From NCBI GenBank assembly GCA_000149225.2, contig CM000687.1, positions 548,501 through 612,500 on the forward strand: a stretch of 64,000 bases of DNA, in the 5' to 3' direction. The position numbers and the translations under genes are program-made. Source of the DNA: Lachancea kluyveri NRRL Y-12651. Taxonomy: Eukaryota; Ascomycota; Saccharomycetes; Saccharomycetales; Saccharomycetaceae. Below the pieces are notes generated by a model. The model searched no databases. It saw only the letters and a program-made list of their open reading frames with translations, and was not told where the DNA came from. This document shows, one piece after another, positions 10,711 through 23,079 of this stretch; the stretch's first letter is position 1; the number at the start of each line of letters is the position of its first letter.

Positions 10711-11231
10711 AATATTCATTTTCCAAGGCTCAGTTGTGTTTTGAGAAAGAGGTTGCTAAAGAAAAAAAAATTGATACCTAGATATTCCTTAAAAACTATT
10801 TTAGACATAATATTCTCGAATTCCCGACACTATTTTCCGGTCCCCATATGATATATGATATTCCTTACATACTTTACTATGCTATTTTCTCCCTTTAATT
10901 GCTTTATAGCACATATTTCTCATTAATTTCTTTCTGCTCTCTCCAGGCCTTTGGCTATATTTTTGTGGCTGACTGCTACGTTGTGATTGATATGTTTTAT
11001 AGTTTACAACTTTACACGATTATAGTTTGAATGGTATCTGCGTCGTAGACATCGTCATCACCAACGAAACGATATTGATCAACTCTGTGAGACCCTTTCC
11101 AAAAGTCCAATAATTGGTAAGAACATAGAGTTGCACATAAATACGTTTCTCTCCATCAATTGTCCAACGGTCTAGATCCCATCATCCGTTTACACCAAGC
11201 CGAAAGATCATAACTTATTCGTGCAGAAACT
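10711..11231. other. Intergenic RMD9 to YGL108C-like gene
   Basis: A 521-bp AT-rich interval between two plus-strand genes. It holds a short A-tract just downstream of RMD9, and nothing else that I recognise. Confidence 0.45.
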
Positions 11232-11603
11232 ATGGGATTATGTGCTAGTAAATCAGAGAAAAAGGTTAACCACCAAACAACTATAAGGACAAAACCACAG
11301 CGTGTTGGACAGGACTTTACCCAAAAGAAACTAAAAGTTTCGATAAAGCAAACAAATTCGAGCGATGTAAAGAAATCTTTGGGCCGGCCCTTAAGTGAAG
11401 GCCACACTGCTGAAAACGTATCGCCACAGGAGGCAGCCAGAAGGGCAGCCGAACAGCGTTTAGAAAATAATGTAAAGGACTTCACCAAAGGCGAATTGGG
11501 TCGGAAACTGGCACAAGAAAGGGCCAAAAGTCATTCGAAGCATATGAGGGAGACTGCCGAACAGCGTCAGCATGAGAAAAATAGGCCACCTGTCTACGAC
11601 TAG
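11232..11603 (+). CDS. N-myristoylated small protein, YGL108C-like
   Basis: A 123-residue basic protein starting MGLCASKSEKK. The Met-Gly-x-Cys-x-Ser start is a consensus for N-myristoylation at Gly2 plus palmitoylation at Cys4, which would place it on membranes. The C-terminal half has a motif (PQEAARRAAEQRL, then KGELGRKLAQERAKSH) that I recall from S. cerevisiae YGL108C (140 aa), a protein of unknown function at the cell periphery. Position between the RMD9 and PRP5 genes agrees. The function is unknown. Confidence 0.82.
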   Translation: MGLCASKSEKKVNHQTTIRTKPQRVGQDFTQKKLKVSIKQTNSSDVKKSLGRPLSEGHTAENVSPQEAARRAAEQRLENNVKDFTKGELGRKLAQERAKSHSKHMRETAEQRQHEKNRPPVYD

Positions 11604-11775
11604 AAACTTTAAGGTTACAGTTAAGATCACATACGTGTAATTTTACGACATCAAGTAGAAACCTCACTCGCATAAAAGAAAGAGATCAATGGAAGAAGAA
11701 CTCATATACATTATTTATGGATCTTCATATGTAGAAAAAAAAATCGGTACGCGATTTGACGAAGAAGTGTATGAC

Positions 11776-14307
11776 TTAAAGCGAAAATTTACCGCTCTTA
11801 ACTTCTTGTAAACTAACCTTTTTCACACCCTCTTTAACTTTGCTCTCCAGCAGCTCAACAGCCATTCTGACATCCTTTTCTTCATTGGCTTCAATTAATA
11901 AATATAGCTTTGGTTCATCCTTATCACTTTTTGGGCTGTTTCCTTCTGCGTAAAACTTCCCCTTGTTAGTGATACTACACCCGGTTTCATGTTTAATAGA
12001 AGACAACGTTGTGTTCTTTGTAGCTTCCCATCTAACTAGTTGTGGTAAATCATTGATGTTCACCTCGGCGCTGTAAGTCGTTGATCCGTCTGGGTTTTTA
12101 TTTTGGAGAGCAACATATTGTAAAGTTGGAACATGTATAGAGGCAGAATCGACATCATTTTCTTGTGCTTCCACACTTGTTGACTCTTTCTTCTTGTTTT
12201 CCTCAATCCCATACTGCTTGCGCTCCTCATGTTGTTTCTCGTCATGCAGCTTTTCCATGTGATCCAAACCTTTACCACCAAAGCCTTTTGCAAGCCTATA
12301 TTTACCTGATTTGATACCTTTTTCAAACTGACCGCTCATATTTTTCAACTTTTGAATTGTCCTCGGATCATGATTTTCAACCTCACTGTCTCTTATAGAC
12401 TTTGCCAAGATATATGATGCGGCCAATTCGCCTTCTAAAAGCATCGTCAAAGCGACACCTTTATTGGTGCCTCTTGCAGTTCTACCTGTTGTGTGGACAT
12501 ATTGGGCAAACGTTTTCACCGCATTGTATATTATAACCAATGACACTTCAGGGACATTCAATCCACGTGACAAAACCTCGGTACACAGTAATATCCCATT
12601 AGGCGTGTTCTTGAACTTTTCTAAATTCGAAGCCCTTTCATTGTAGGGTTTACCGGCATGAATAGCGTATGTGACGTAGCCATGTTCCAACAGTCGGTTG
12701 TATATTAGATCACAGATTTGCTGGCTGGAAACGAATACAATAGTTTTTTCGTCACGGCGACCATCATCGTCTTCGTTGTCTTCATCATCACCAGCCTCTT
12801 CGTCACGCATGTTTCGACTCTCTAAAACCTCCAGCATGGCAGCAAACTTCTCGTTATCCGTCTGGAAAATCTTCAGACGCTGTTCAATATTTTCGTTGAT
12901 TAAACTTTTCGAATTAATTGTTATACTAATAGGTTTCTGCAAAATCTTTAGAGCGAAATTTTTCAGCTTGTTGGGAAAAGTAGCACTAAATAAAACACAC
13001 TGCTTGTCTGGCCTTACCGCTTTCATAATTTGAGTAATTTGTGGTTCGAACCCTAAATCAAACAACCGATCTGCCTCATCCATAACAACAAAAGTGATTC
13101 TTTCAGTACTTAATAACCTTCCTGAATTTAATGTCAACAAATCAATGAATCTACCTGGCGTGGCAACCACGACTTCTACCCCCTTCTTTAAGTCGTTAAT
13201 CTGTTGTTTCAATTCAGATCCACCAGTACAACAGATCGATCTTATCGAACCACTACCAGTAGTGAATTTGACCACCTCCTCATAAATTTGTACTGCCAAT
13301 TCTCTTGTAGGCGCCAAGATTAGACCCATGGGACCTGTTTCAGTTTTAGAAAGTGGCCTTTGAGCTTTAATTTGTCTCAATAATGGCAGTAGAAAGGAAA
13401 CGGTCTTGCCAGATCCGGTTTTCGATATCCCAACAACATCTCGACCCGACATTATTGCAGGGATAGCCTGTGCCTGTATTGGAGTCGGCGTGACAAACTT
13501 AAACTCCTTCGTAATTAAGTCCATGATGTCTGTAGTAAGACCAAGTTGGGACCACTTTACTATTGGTTTTGGACAGTCATTTCCTCTGACCTTAATATTA
13601 TCGAGGCCCAAACGTAATTCGTCTACCTCTTCAGCTGTCATATTGCGAATTTCCTCTGGTTCGGTATAGAAGTTCTTGATAAAAGGCTCTAGGTTTTCAT
13701 GTGCATAGTCGATTCTTCTGACTTGCTTCTTGCTTCTAATCTTGGCTAGATGAGCCAGTTCCATATCCGGATTCTCTGAATCTTGATTTAGAGAATCTGT
13801 AATACCATAATCGTCGTCTAGAACTTCGCTGCCTATCTGTTCGGTAGAATGACTTGATCGATTCAGCTTTTGCATATAAATTTCCAAAGGATCATTTTCA
13901 ATATTTTGAGGTGTAGTTTTAGATATTGATTTTTGTTCAAATTCCTTGTTGGTTTCATTAGGTTTGAACAGTTTTAACTTGGGTACCTCCTCTTCTTCAT
14001 CACTATCATCAAGCACCGGTCTTTTGTTCTTTGACTTTTGCTTCTTAGGATTTGTGGTAATGCTGCTACTTCCCTTTTTTTTATCACTGATTTGCTTCTT
14101 CTTCTTCCAAGCTTCTAGTCTATTCCTCCTCTCAGACAGTTTATCTACTTGCTTGCTGATCTCTGTGTTAGTAATCTCTTGTTTCTTTTGAGTGTCGAAC
14201 TCAGCTTTTTTCTGTTTCCACTTAGCTAGTTTAGTCCTTCTCTCCCTCAAAGTTCTTTCTCTATCATCAACAATATCACTATCACCACTTACAATAGTTT
14301 TTGGCAT
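11776..14307 (-). CDS. PRP5: DEAD-box RNA helicase Prp5
   Basis: An 843-residue helicase. After a charged coiled-coil N-terminus (1-200) come the Q-motif region [12 protein letters not shown], Walker A SKTGSGKT at 295-302, PTRELA, the DEAD box in [15 protein letters not shown], and the C-terminal HTTGRTARG. The C-terminal tail contains a KH-like part. Prp5 (YBR237W, 849 aa) uses ATP to help U2 snRNP bind the branch site when the prespliceosome forms, so it works directly with the U2 RNA encoded at 35.4 kb. It is divergent from the cap methyltransferase gene ABD1, with 143 bp between the start codons. Confidence 0.96.
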   Translation of the reverse strand: MPKTIVSGDSDIVDDRERTLRERRTKLAKWKQKKAEFDTQKKQEITNTEISKQVDKLSERRNRLEAWKKKKQISDKKKGSSSITTNPKKQKSKNKRPVLDDSDEEEEVPKLKLFKPNETNKEFEQKSISKTTPQNIENDPLEIYMQKLNRSSHSTEQIGSEVLDDDYGITDSLNQDSENPDMELAHLAKIRSKKQVRRIDYAHENLEPFIKNFYTEPEEIRNMTAEEVDELRLGLDNIKVRGNDCPKPIVKWSQLGLTTDIMDLITKEFKFVTPTPIQAQAIPAIMSGRDVVGISKTGSGKTVSFLLPLLRQIKAQRPLSKTETGPMGLILAPTRELAVQIYEEVVKFTTGSGSIRSICCTGGSELKQQINDLKKGVEVVVATPGRFIDLLTLNSGRLLSTERITFVVMDEADRLFDLGFEPQITQIMKAVRPDKQCVLFSATFPNKLKNFALKILQKPISITINSKSLINENIEQRLKIFQTDNEKFAAMLEVLESRNMRDEEAGDDEDNEDDDGRRDEKTIVFVSSQQICDLIYNRLLEHGYVTYAIHAGKPYNERASNLEKFKNTPNGILLCTEVLSRGLNVPEVSLVIIYNAVKTFAQYVHTTGRTARGTNKGVALTMLLEGELAASYILAKSIRDSEVENHDPRTIQKLKNMSGQFEKGIKSGKYRLAKGFGGKGLDHMEKLHDEKQHEERKQYGIEENKKKESTSVEAQENDVDSASIHVPTLQYVALQNKNPDGSTTYSAEVNINDLPQLVRWEATKNTTLSSIKHETGCSITNKGKFYAEGNSPKSDKDEPKLYLLIEANEEKDVRMAVELLESKVKEGVKKVSLQEVKSGKFSL

Positions 14308-14369
14308 TGCTTTCTTCTATTATAGGCCTCCTCTGGCTGATATTTTTTAACTGTGTAACTTGTTTATAA

Positions 14370-15704
<1,335 letters not shown>

Positions 15705-15786
15705 TTAGAAAAAAAAACTCTCAACCCCTCTTCTATATAAAACACAACTTCTCACTTTCTTTTTTCTTTCCTTTTTAATACAAGTA

Positions 15787-18700
15787 TCATAAAGCTGTGG
15801 TGACAGTCATTGACTGTGAGTTGATTAACATCGTTGGGGGTAATCCCTCTAGCCACACGTCTAAATCCTCGATATACTGTAAACTTGCTTTTCCGTCTTT
15901 ATGCGTCCCCAGTGGCGGGATTGGCAAAGTGGAGAAAATTAGATGTGAACCCTTTGAGACTTGTGTCATCATGTCGTTCAATATCAAATGTTGAGCCTTA
16001 CTGGGAACTTCATTAAAGGAAACATTATGCAAATCTGTCGTCAGGCTATCTGTAGATTGGCATGGAGACAGTACGGGTAGCACGATATTTCTTTTTGCTT
16101 CACCGTTCGATGTTGAAGAGCTAACCGTTTCATCGTTATCAACTACTGGTATCAAGGAAGGCTCGTCTCCTGTTGCCTCTTCAATTACCTTTGTTTTTGG
16201 AAGGGCATCAGAGGTGAACACCGGCATAGTTGACCTAGCAGACTTGTCACTTTTCAATTTTGATCTTGATGGCTTATTTTTCGAGCATTTTTTTCCGCTA
16301 TTTGAAGTAGTGCCAAGATCACTGTGATCAGCCTCGATATTTTGCAGGGTAGATGAGGAACATAGTATAGAGTCTGTATCGTAGTCATCATCCGAATCAT
16401 ATGTGAAGTATGGTGAGTCTTTTCCATTTAAAGGCATGTTCGAAGTCATGGTTAATGAGACACCTAGCCTTTGTAAATTTGAAACGTTGTATCTTTTATT
16501 ATCAGAAAAACTAGGATGATGGGGTTCGTTAATATTTGCCATTATTGGCACCGAAAACCTGCGTGCGGATTTACGCGTTTTCCTTGCTAAGACTAAATCT
16601 TCCCACCATTCGTCGTCCTGCAAAACAGAATTAACATGGTCAAAACTGATACAATCTCCTTTCACAATGGTATTATACACTCTGAATTGATCCAAGGACA
16701 GCACTAAAACTTCCGCTTCGATTCTAAGAACATTTAGCAAATTGTGAATTCTCTTGTTTTCATCAAATCTTTCGGATTCTTTTTCAACAAAGACTATAAC
16801 GCGCAACCTATGAGTTGCTTTCCAATCAGGTACAGTGGCAAGAATAGCACCTAGCTGTAAAATCAAAGTGTAAGTGTCAAAATTTGTCGTCAAAATCGAC
16901 TCCGAGGAGCTGTCGTTCAGAACAACTTTTGCAGACATCTGGATTGGGTATAAATCAATGAATCTCTTATTACCGGAACTCAATTTTTCGTACTTACTCG
17001 GCAGTATGAGCCCCCCAAATCCTTTGGCAATAGCGATGTTACTTTGCATAAGGGATAAATCTTCGATTACCTGAACCCATTGCTGTACTGTAATCTTTGC
17101 TTCATTTTTAGAGTCGTCGGTGGGTAAAGACCCTAGTACCTCCGGCATGTCAATAGTAACAGAACCATCTCCCTTTTTGACAGCTTTCAAGTAGGAAGTC
17201 TGTCTCGAATTTTCACTAGGAGAAACTTTTGGCAGTCTGCTCTTTTTGGTTTCATAGTAATTGCTTAAGTCGAAAAAGCCCAATACAGTTATATTGGGTT
17301 TCATTCCACCGAGACCAGACCCCAAAAAGACATTGCGCACACCCCAGGGCAAAGTAGGACCTGTTCCAATCTGTACAAATGCTTTAATTTTAGTCATGTC
17401 TCTAATTTTAATCCATGCTCTGGTTTGCTTTCTCAACTCGTTGTAGTTGCATTGGAAATTATTGCTCACAGTAACATGGCCCAATATATAGAGACCACCC
17501 TTTTTCAAATGATTACAAAAGCGAATCAAGTTCCAGCCAGTTCTTGGATTGTCTACAAGTAAAAGCACCTGCGGTCTCCAATATTTGACATTATCTTGTC
17601 TCAAACGTAGCAAATACTTGCGGACTTGGTGATATATTAAATTCTGAGATACATCGCCCCAAGTTTTTGGGGGGCAGGAGAAGTGGATTAAAATGAAGAG
17701 AAGTACCATGCATAAAATCACGGAAGCAGCAGAAATACCATCAACAATGAACATGGCAATGATGGATAGCACTGCGCCTGTTAAAGCCGTATACCAATCA
17801 AAATACTTGAAGGAAGGCCTAAAATTTGGAGCAGAAGAGATTTCTAAAAGAAAGCAAGCCAAATTCATGACAATAAATGTTATGAGAAAAGTCATGGTGA
17901 TAAAAGTGGCAATTTGGTTGACATCTGAAAATAAGCAGAGTTGCGTTAAAAACCAAGCAAATAAAAGGGACCAGATTGGCTTCCTATGGAAGATCGAAAG
18001 ACCGGGTAAAATAGAGTCTTTAGCAATTGCCTGAAGCACGTACGCCGCACCAAGAATACCCACGATAATCGAGAATATCGAAGTTGATAATTCCCCAGTG
18101 AGGATCAAAACCTGAGACGAACTAACTGTCTGGATAATTTGTACATCTTTGTACAAGGATTCACGTGGTACGGAACAGCCTAGGGTGAGAACTACTAGGA
18201 AGTAACAAGAAAATGTCAATAAAAGGCCCCATAATGTACCTTTAGGTATTGATTTAGAGGGTTTTCTCAATTCACTACTCATTCCCGCACCAGCAAAGAT
18301 ACCTGCCGTTGCCGGGAAAAATATTCCAAACATGTCATTGAAATTCTCTTTCCCCTTCAGCAAGGAACCCGCAGCTCCCTTAGTGAAATGCGGAAATAGG
18401 TTGCCTTTTAGGGTATTCCAAGAAGGCCCGGTGTAAGTAATTTCACCGTCAGAAAATGCAGGCTTTATCATTGCAGAAAATGGTATCGATAGTGTAGATG
18501 CCAACAACAACCAAAATAAAACATTACCTGCTTTCGAGACGGTTGCAGAGCCGATAAGTGCGATTGCTAAACACAACAAAAGGATCACGGTTGCATATGT
18601 AAATTGCCACCAATAGCCTCTCGGTAGCAGCTCTATTAGTACGGGTGTCTCTAAATCAATTTTGTAACCAAAGTTGTACAACAATGGCTCTATGATACCA

Positions 18701-19185
18701 ACAACGTTCATGCCGCTGTTAAAAATTTGGCCTAAAAAGAAAACAAGGCCGATGGACCCACCAAACTCAGGGCCTAAGCTTCTGGAAATCATATAATAAG
18801 CACCACCACCTCTCACAGTACCGTTTGTAGAAATTGCAGAAATACTTAGGGTAGTCAGTAGATCGATACAATAGCTGAGTATCAGGAGCAATAGAGTTCC
18901 GAGCACACCCATTTGACCCAAGATAAAACCAAATCTTAGAAACATTAAAATCGAAAGGACATTTAATGTTGTTGGCACAAAAACACCACCGAATGTTCCC
19001 AACTTGTGTTTATTTGGGTTCTCTGGGTCATATTTGGAGGATTGCTTGCCTTGCTTTGGCGCGTCAGAGTAAGTGAAGTAGGTAAGGCTTTCCCTGCGAC
19101 TGCTAGATGAAGAAGACACCAGTGGTGTTGACTCACTGGCATGAGATGGTTTGTGTGAGCCTGGCAGCTCATAGAATTTGGACAT
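15787..19185 (-). CDS. VHC1: Vacuolar cation-chloride cotransporter Vhc1
   Basis: A 1132-residue membrane protein of the SLC12 family. The N-terminal 500 residues hold about twelve membrane segments beginning at GTFGGVFVPTTLNVLSILMF, with the signature GGGAYYMISRSLGPEFGG. The C-terminal half is soluble, with the cotransporter domain and a long acidic, Ser-rich stretch near 900-1060. S. cerevisiae YBR235W (1120 aa) is the vacuolar membrane K-Cl cotransporter. The gene is convergent with ABD1, with only 82 bp between stops, and divergent from CUE3. Confidence 0.95.
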   Translation of the reverse strand: MSKFYELPGSHKPSHASESTPLVSSSSSSRRESLTYFTYSDAPKQGKQSSKYDPENPNKHKLGTFGGVFVPTTLNVLSILMFLRFGFILGQMGVLGTLLLLILSYCIDLLTTLSISAISTNGTVRGGGAYYMISRSLGPEFGGSIGLVFFLGQIFNSGMNVVGIIEPLLYNFGYKIDLETPVLIELLPRGYWWQFTYATVILLLCLAIALIGSATVSKAGNVLFWLLLASTLSIPFSAMIKPAFSDGEITYTGPSWNTLKGNLFPHFTKGAAGSLLKGKENFNDMFGIFFPATAGIFAGAGMSSELRKPSKSIPKGTLWGLLLTFSCYFLVVLTLGCSVPRESLYKDVQIIQTVSSSQVLILTGELSTSIFSIIVGILGAAYVLQAIAKDSILPGLSIFHRKPIWSLLFAWFLTQLCLFSDVNQIATFITMTFLITFIVMNLACFLLEISSAPNFRPSFKYFDWYTALTGAVLSIIAMFIVDGISAASVILCMVLLFILIHFSCPPKTWGDVSQNLIYHQVRKYLLRLRQDNVKYWRPQVLLLVDNPRTGWNLIRFCNHLKKGGLYILGHVTVSNNFQCNYNELRKQTRAWIKIRDMTKIKAFVQIGTGPTLPWGVRNVFLGSGLGGMKPNITVLGFFDLSNYYETKKSRLPKVSPSENSRQTSYLKAVKKGDGSVTIDMPEVLGSLPTDDSKNEAKITVQQWVQVIEDLSLMQSNIAIAKGFGGLILPSKYEKLSSGNKRFIDLYPIQMSAKVVLNDSSSESILTTNFDTYTLILQLGAILATVPDWKATHRLRVIVFVEKESERFDENKRIHNLLNVLRIEAEVLVLSLDQFRVYNTIVKGDCISFDHVNSVLQDDEWWEDLVLARKTRKSARRFSVPIMANINEPHHPSFSDNKRYNVSNLQRLGVSLTMTSNMPLNGKDSPYFTYDSDDDYDTDSILCSSSTLQNIEADHSDLGTTSNSGKKCSKNKPSRSKLKSDKSARSTMPVFTSDALPKTKVIEEATGDEPSLIPVVDNDETVSSSTSNGEAKRNIVLPVLSPCQSTDSLTTDLHNVSFNEVPSKAQHLILNDMMTQVSKGSHLIFSTLPIPPLGTHKDGKASLQYIEDLDVWLEGLPPTMLINSQSMTVTTAL

Positions 19186-19520
19186 TTCTTGACCGCCGTT
19201 GCTCCTTGTAGTAAGTTTGCTGCTGCAATGAAATCAACTGATAAGTCGCTTTTGAACAGTAGATCGGCCCATGGTAACCATGTGATAGTCACGTGGCCTG
19301 GCATAGTGCTGTAGAGGGATAGCTTTGAGCGTCAATACTAGCCAAACACTTGATAGTAAGGGAATTGAGTTTTGCAAACACTGTGTTTAATGCGGTTGGT
19401 ATTATGGCTAGCAGAAACCTTTTGAAGTCGACCTTTTCTCGCGGTCGTCGTCGCCATGACTTCATGCGTTAGACAAACAGTGATAAAAGTTGAAGATTTT
19501 ACCAGCGAACCAACCTCTCG
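19186..19520. promoter_or_regulatory. Divergent promoter VHC1/CUE3 with a CACGTG site
   Basis: A 335-bp shared upstream region. It contains CACGTG at 19290-19295 in the context AGTCACGTGG, a good Cbf1-type E-box. No RNA gene or repeat is visible. Confidence 0.4.
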
Positions 19521-21371
19521 ATGACAAAACTGAAAGCAATGACGCAAACGAACAAGTATACAAGAATCATCGAAGTTGGTAGCTCTGAAGAGAATACTAG
19601 GGTCACATTACCGATCGTAAAGTTTCCTCCATTCAAGTTACGTGCCGCAATGGTAGAGAAGGATCCAGTCATCTGGTTACATTTGCTAGAGGTTTATGTC
19701 TCTTATCTCCAACATTTGATGAGTAATGACCGCGTAAACCAGCTAAGTGATAGTACTTATGAGGGGCTGTGCGCTTTTATTAAAAGTTATCTACATGAAT
19801 TGGCTGAGGAAGAAGGCAAGCTGTTGAGCTTAGGGATGAACACGGACGTCTTAGAGCAGCTGAAACTTTTACGATACTGGGTCTTAGCATTAATCAGAAA
19901 ATGTGGTTTACTGTACTTACAAATTTTTTCAGAATCTATTTGGGACTTAATAAAGATATACGTCCACAGTAACCTAGAAACGGTGCGCTCACTGATTGAT
20001 GGTTCTTTAAAACCGGATATAAATACCAACCAGGCATCTTTAAACAGAACATACATGGTACAAGCGCATATAAAGCAGCTGGTAGAGACGAAGAAGTTTT
20101 CAAGAGTGGATTTGAAAGCCTTCGAAAACTTACTTTCTGGGAAACCTGTTACCAGAAAGCGGCAAAAGGAGTCTTTTGCAGAACAATTTTTCACAACGAA
20201 ATGGTTAGAACAATTGGAAAAATGGTACAATAAGGGTTCGGGAAATTTTTCAGAAATTTCACAGAAGCTGGGAATAATAAGTTGCTTATCTGTGTCGGTG
20301 AGTAAAATTGCGTCTTTATTCACAGATTTGGGAGTTAATAACTTGGAGTCACTGGCGTTGTACCCATTACTTGGCTCTATTTGCATTAATGAATCGTTCA
20401 AAAGACGTGTTCCTGGCTTGGAAAAAAGACTACTATTTTTGAACTTTGTAAGCGGTGGCGAACCATCAGTAAACGCAGATGACATTGCAGCAATCGGAGA
20501 AGTGTTCCCGCACCTCTCAAAGTACCAGATTGAACAACTGTATAAAAAGCATGACTATAATGCAGAGATAACAACCAATGCTCTTTTTGAAGATCCGGCG
20601 TCTGCGGATGGCATTCCACGGGAAGAACCTACCACTGCTCAGAGTGAAACCAAGGTTCAAGACGACGTAAAAACAACGCCTAAAATGCCATTCCGTTCCA
20701 CAGATAGAATAACTAGGAAAGAAGAATTCATAACATCGGAGCATGTTCCCGATGAACTCAGGAATACCACATTAACTAGAGCGCTCAAATTGTTGTACCA
20801 AGGGGACGAGGACGAAAGAGACGATACTTATGATGATGCTGAAATCGCTCAGCCTCCAACATCTGGTCGCGTAGAGCTTGAAGCCGATTTGAGTAGCGAA
20901 ACCAATACACAGAAACTTGTTTCCAAGTATGACCAAATCGAGGGCTATCTTTGGGAGCTATTAAAGAAAGATACCAGCCTGTTTGAGAAGTCTGTCCGGA
21001 AAAGTAAAACAAGAAATGAAATGAAACAGTCGACTGGATGGTCAGACGAGCAAATCGAAGGATGGGCCCGGATGTTAGAACGCAGCCCACAACGTGCTAG
21101 GATATTAGAAGAAAAATATGTCTTTAAAGGAAACTTTCGGAGCGGTAAAACTTCTTATGTGAAAAACAGAGATGTACCCAAGGATAATAATGTCCCAGAA
21201 GTTTTCACCAAACGCAGCTCTGGAAGCGGGAAACAGATGAATAAGTCAGAAACTCAGACACCAGGCAACAAGAAAAAACAGTTCGCCAGGAATGAAAAGA
21301 ATAAAGGTTCAAGAGCAAACCATAACCGTAAAGCTGGCCATGATAAAAAAATGTCTAAAGCAGCTGCATGA
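19521..21371 (+). CDS. CUE3: CUE-domain protein Cue3
   Basis: A 616-residue protein. A ubiquitin-binding CUE domain lies at about 316-358 (DIAAIGEVFPHLSKYQIEQL, ending in NALFEDP). The N-terminal 300 residues are helical and the C-terminus is basic and Lys/Asn-rich. S. cerevisiae Cue3 (YGL110C, 624 aa), the relative of human ASCC2, belongs with Slh1 and Rqt4 to the ribosome-quality-control trigger complex that splits stalled, ubiquitinated ribosomes. The first of two closely spaced ATGs is used; the second (codon 7) is possible. Confidence 0.93.
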   Translation: MTKLKAMTQTNKYTRIIEVGSSEENTRVTLPIVKFPPFKLRAAMVEKDPVIWLHLLEVYVSYLQHLMSNDRVNQLSDSTYEGLCAFIKSYLHELAEEEGKLLSLGMNTDVLEQLKLLRYWVLALIRKCGLLYLQIFSESIWDLIKIYVHSNLETVRSLIDGSLKPDINTNQASLNRTYMVQAHIKQLVETKKFSRVDLKAFENLLSGKPVTRKRQKESFAEQFFTTKWLEQLEKWYNKGSGNFSEISQKLGIISCLSVSVSKIASLFTDLGVNNLESLALYPLLGSICINESFKRRVPGLEKRLLFLNFVSGGEPSVNADDIAAIGEVFPHLSKYQIEQLYKKHDYNAEITTNALFEDPASADGIPREEPTTAQSETKVQDDVKTTPKMPFRSTDRITRKEEFITSEHVPDELRNTTLTRALKLLYQGDEDERDDTYDDAEIAQPPTSGRVELEADLSSETNTQKLVSKYDQIEGYLWELLKKDTSLFEKSVRKSKTRNEMKQSTGWSDEQIEGWARMLERSPQRARILEEKYVFKGNFRSGKTSYVKNRDVPKDNNVPEVFTKRSSGSGKQMNKSETQTPGNKKKQFARNEKNKGSRANHNRKAGHDKKMSKAAA

Positions 21372-21470
21372 TAAAGACGGGTGGTTTCTTTTTTTTTTTT
21401 TTACAAATTATATACTTTACATAGAAAGAAATGAAAAAAAAAAAAAAAATCAAAAAAATCAATCAATCAA

Positions 21471-22820
21471 TCAATCTTTCTGCTTCACAGACTTCTTTTT
21501 CTTTTTCTTTTTCTCTAGTTGTCCCCATAGCTCTTCTGCATCCTCTTCCTCTTCCTCTTCGGTCAACTTTCTCTTCTTTTTATTTTTCTTATCAGTGTCA
21601 GGTAATTCGACATTTTTTTCATCGAGCAATTTGACAAAGCTAACCTTTGCACCAGTGTAAACCTTACATAATAGATCACGCTTGTGCAAGTCGAACACCC
21701 TAACATATCTATCAAACCCGCCAGCAACAACATAACGTTCGCACTGAGCGTCCACAAAGCTAACACAACCGGTCATGTCAGAGGGACCAAACTTTCCCAA
21801 CATTTTACCCTGAGAGTCGAAAGAGTACAAACTCTTTCTAGTATCGGTAGTCAAGAATTGAAAGTGCTCAAACTGAGAGTGTTTGATATTCCCAAGGGGG
21901 GTTAGTTCTTTCGTATTGGAAGCACAAAGCTGTGTTAGTGGCTCTCTATTCGGTAACAAGTCCAATGACTGGATTGGTTTTCTACCATGCAAAGTCTGGT
22001 ACTTTCTTAGATGGGAGTGACGAGTGATCGTTATAAATTGGTAATCAATCTTGCCGTTATCCGGTTTTGGCTCGGTAGATGGCTCCAAAAATATTAGACG
22101 CATTGGCCAGATAGGAACTTTTAGATCCAAGCGGTCATTTTTGACATTCTTGGCTTCCCATATTTGTTTTAATTGGGTAAAATCGGTCGACAGCTCTACC
22201 AATTTAACTAGATTCTCCTCACCACCGTACGCAAAGAGATATTTTTGGTAAGGACCCTTAGAAAGATCATACAATTGGGCAAATTCTAATGGTGCTTTGA
22301 TCGATAGGGTGTTGATCTTCAGTAGTTTATCATCTTCGATTTTTAGGATGTGTATCAAACCAGATTTGGTTGCAACAAAAAAATGCTCGGCTGTGTCAGG
22401 GATCTTGCAAAGCGTGACAAATTCATCATGTAACTTTGATCTTTTGGTTGATATTTTGTTTAGTGACTCCAATTTAGAAACGTCTAACAGATCAGAGATG
22501 GAGCTTAAAACTTCAAACTTCATTACTTTGAACTGAGGTTTATTTTCCGGTTTTTCTTCACTTCCCTCCGCTAGGTTTTCCATCTCATCTTGATCTTGTA
22601 AAGAGTATTTTACCAACTCTACACTTCCACCAGATCTAGCCATTACTATAAGCGAGTCGCCCATCGTGACGAATTTTTCAACTTTATTAGCCAAACCCTG
22701 TGCGAGGTGGGTAGCAACATAGAAAGGTTGTGGTGCAGTTTGCACTGAAGTGTTTGTACCCTTGTTACAAACTATTTCTTTTATACACCCACTGTCATCC
22801 GATGCTACTAGCAATCTCAT
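21471..22820 (-). CDS. NSA1: Ribosome assembly WD-repeat protein Nsa1
   Basis: A 449-residue protein starting MRLLVASDDSGCIKEIVC, with beta-propeller repeats through most of its length and a C-terminal acidic then lysine-rich tail. S. cerevisiae Nsa1 (YGL111W, 463 aa) is a nucleolar factor of pre-60S particles, acting with Rix7, Mak16 and Rrp1. The upstream region has a tandem PAC cluster and an RRPE element, the standard control signals of ribosome-biogenesis genes. It is convergent with CUE3 at about 100 bp; that interval carries T- and A-tracts. Confidence 0.94.
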   Translation of the reverse strand: MRLLVASDDSGCIKEIVCNKGTNTSVQTAPQPFYVATHLAQGLANKVEKFVTMGDSLIVMARSGGSVELVKYSLQDQDEMENLAEGSEEKPENKPQFKVMKFEVLSSISDLLDVSKLESLNKISTKRSKLHDEFVTLCKIPDTAEHFFVATKSGLIHILKIEDDKLLKINTLSIKAPLEFAQLYDLSKGPYQKYLFAYGGEENLVKLVELSTDFTQLKQIWEAKNVKNDRLDLKVPIWPMRLIFLEPSTEPKPDNGKIDYQFITITRHSHLRKYQTLHGRKPIQSLDLLPNREPLTQLCASNTKELTPLGNIKHSQFEHFQFLTTDTRKSLYSFDSQGKMLGKFGPSDMTGCVSFVDAQCERYVVAGGFDRYVRVFDLHKRDLLCKVYTGAKVSFVKLLDEKNVELPDTDKKNKKKRKLTEEEEEEDAEELWGQLEKKKKKKKSVKQKD

Positions 22821-22876
22821 ATTTTGGACTTCTTATGCTTGAAATGATCCCAAGATAATGTAACACTCAGCTATGT

Positions 22877-22917
22877 GATGAGATGAGATGAGATGAGATG
22901 AACCGGGAAAATTTTTC
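22877..22917. promoter_or_regulatory. Tandem PAC (GATGAG) and RRPE elements upstream of NSA1
   Basis: GATGA repeats five times at 5-bp spacing (22877-22901), giving four overlapping PAC motifs GATGAG, followed after six bases by AAAATTTTTC (22908-22917), an RRPE. Both are known control elements of ribosome-biogenesis genes (PAC is bound by Dot6/Tod6, RRPE by Stb3). They are about 60-95 bp upstream of NSA1 and also lie in the ARC40 promoter. A CACGTG follows at 22927-22932. Confidence 0.8.
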
Positions 22918-23079
22918 AACTTGTTTCACGTGATCATTTTCGTAATTAATTATATTCTCGAGGGTACTAAGAAATATGAATATAGGGGTCTGTGTCCTCT
23001 GAAAGGGCAGATTAATTGTTTATCAAGTGGTAAAGAAAAACGAAAAAAGAGCTCATTGGTAGAGTTGATTTATCTCCTA

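Noticed and set aside
13041-13053. GGTTCGAACCC, a B-box-like sequence suggesting a tRNA
   Set aside because: It lies inside the PRP5 coding region, with no A-box or cloverleaf partner.
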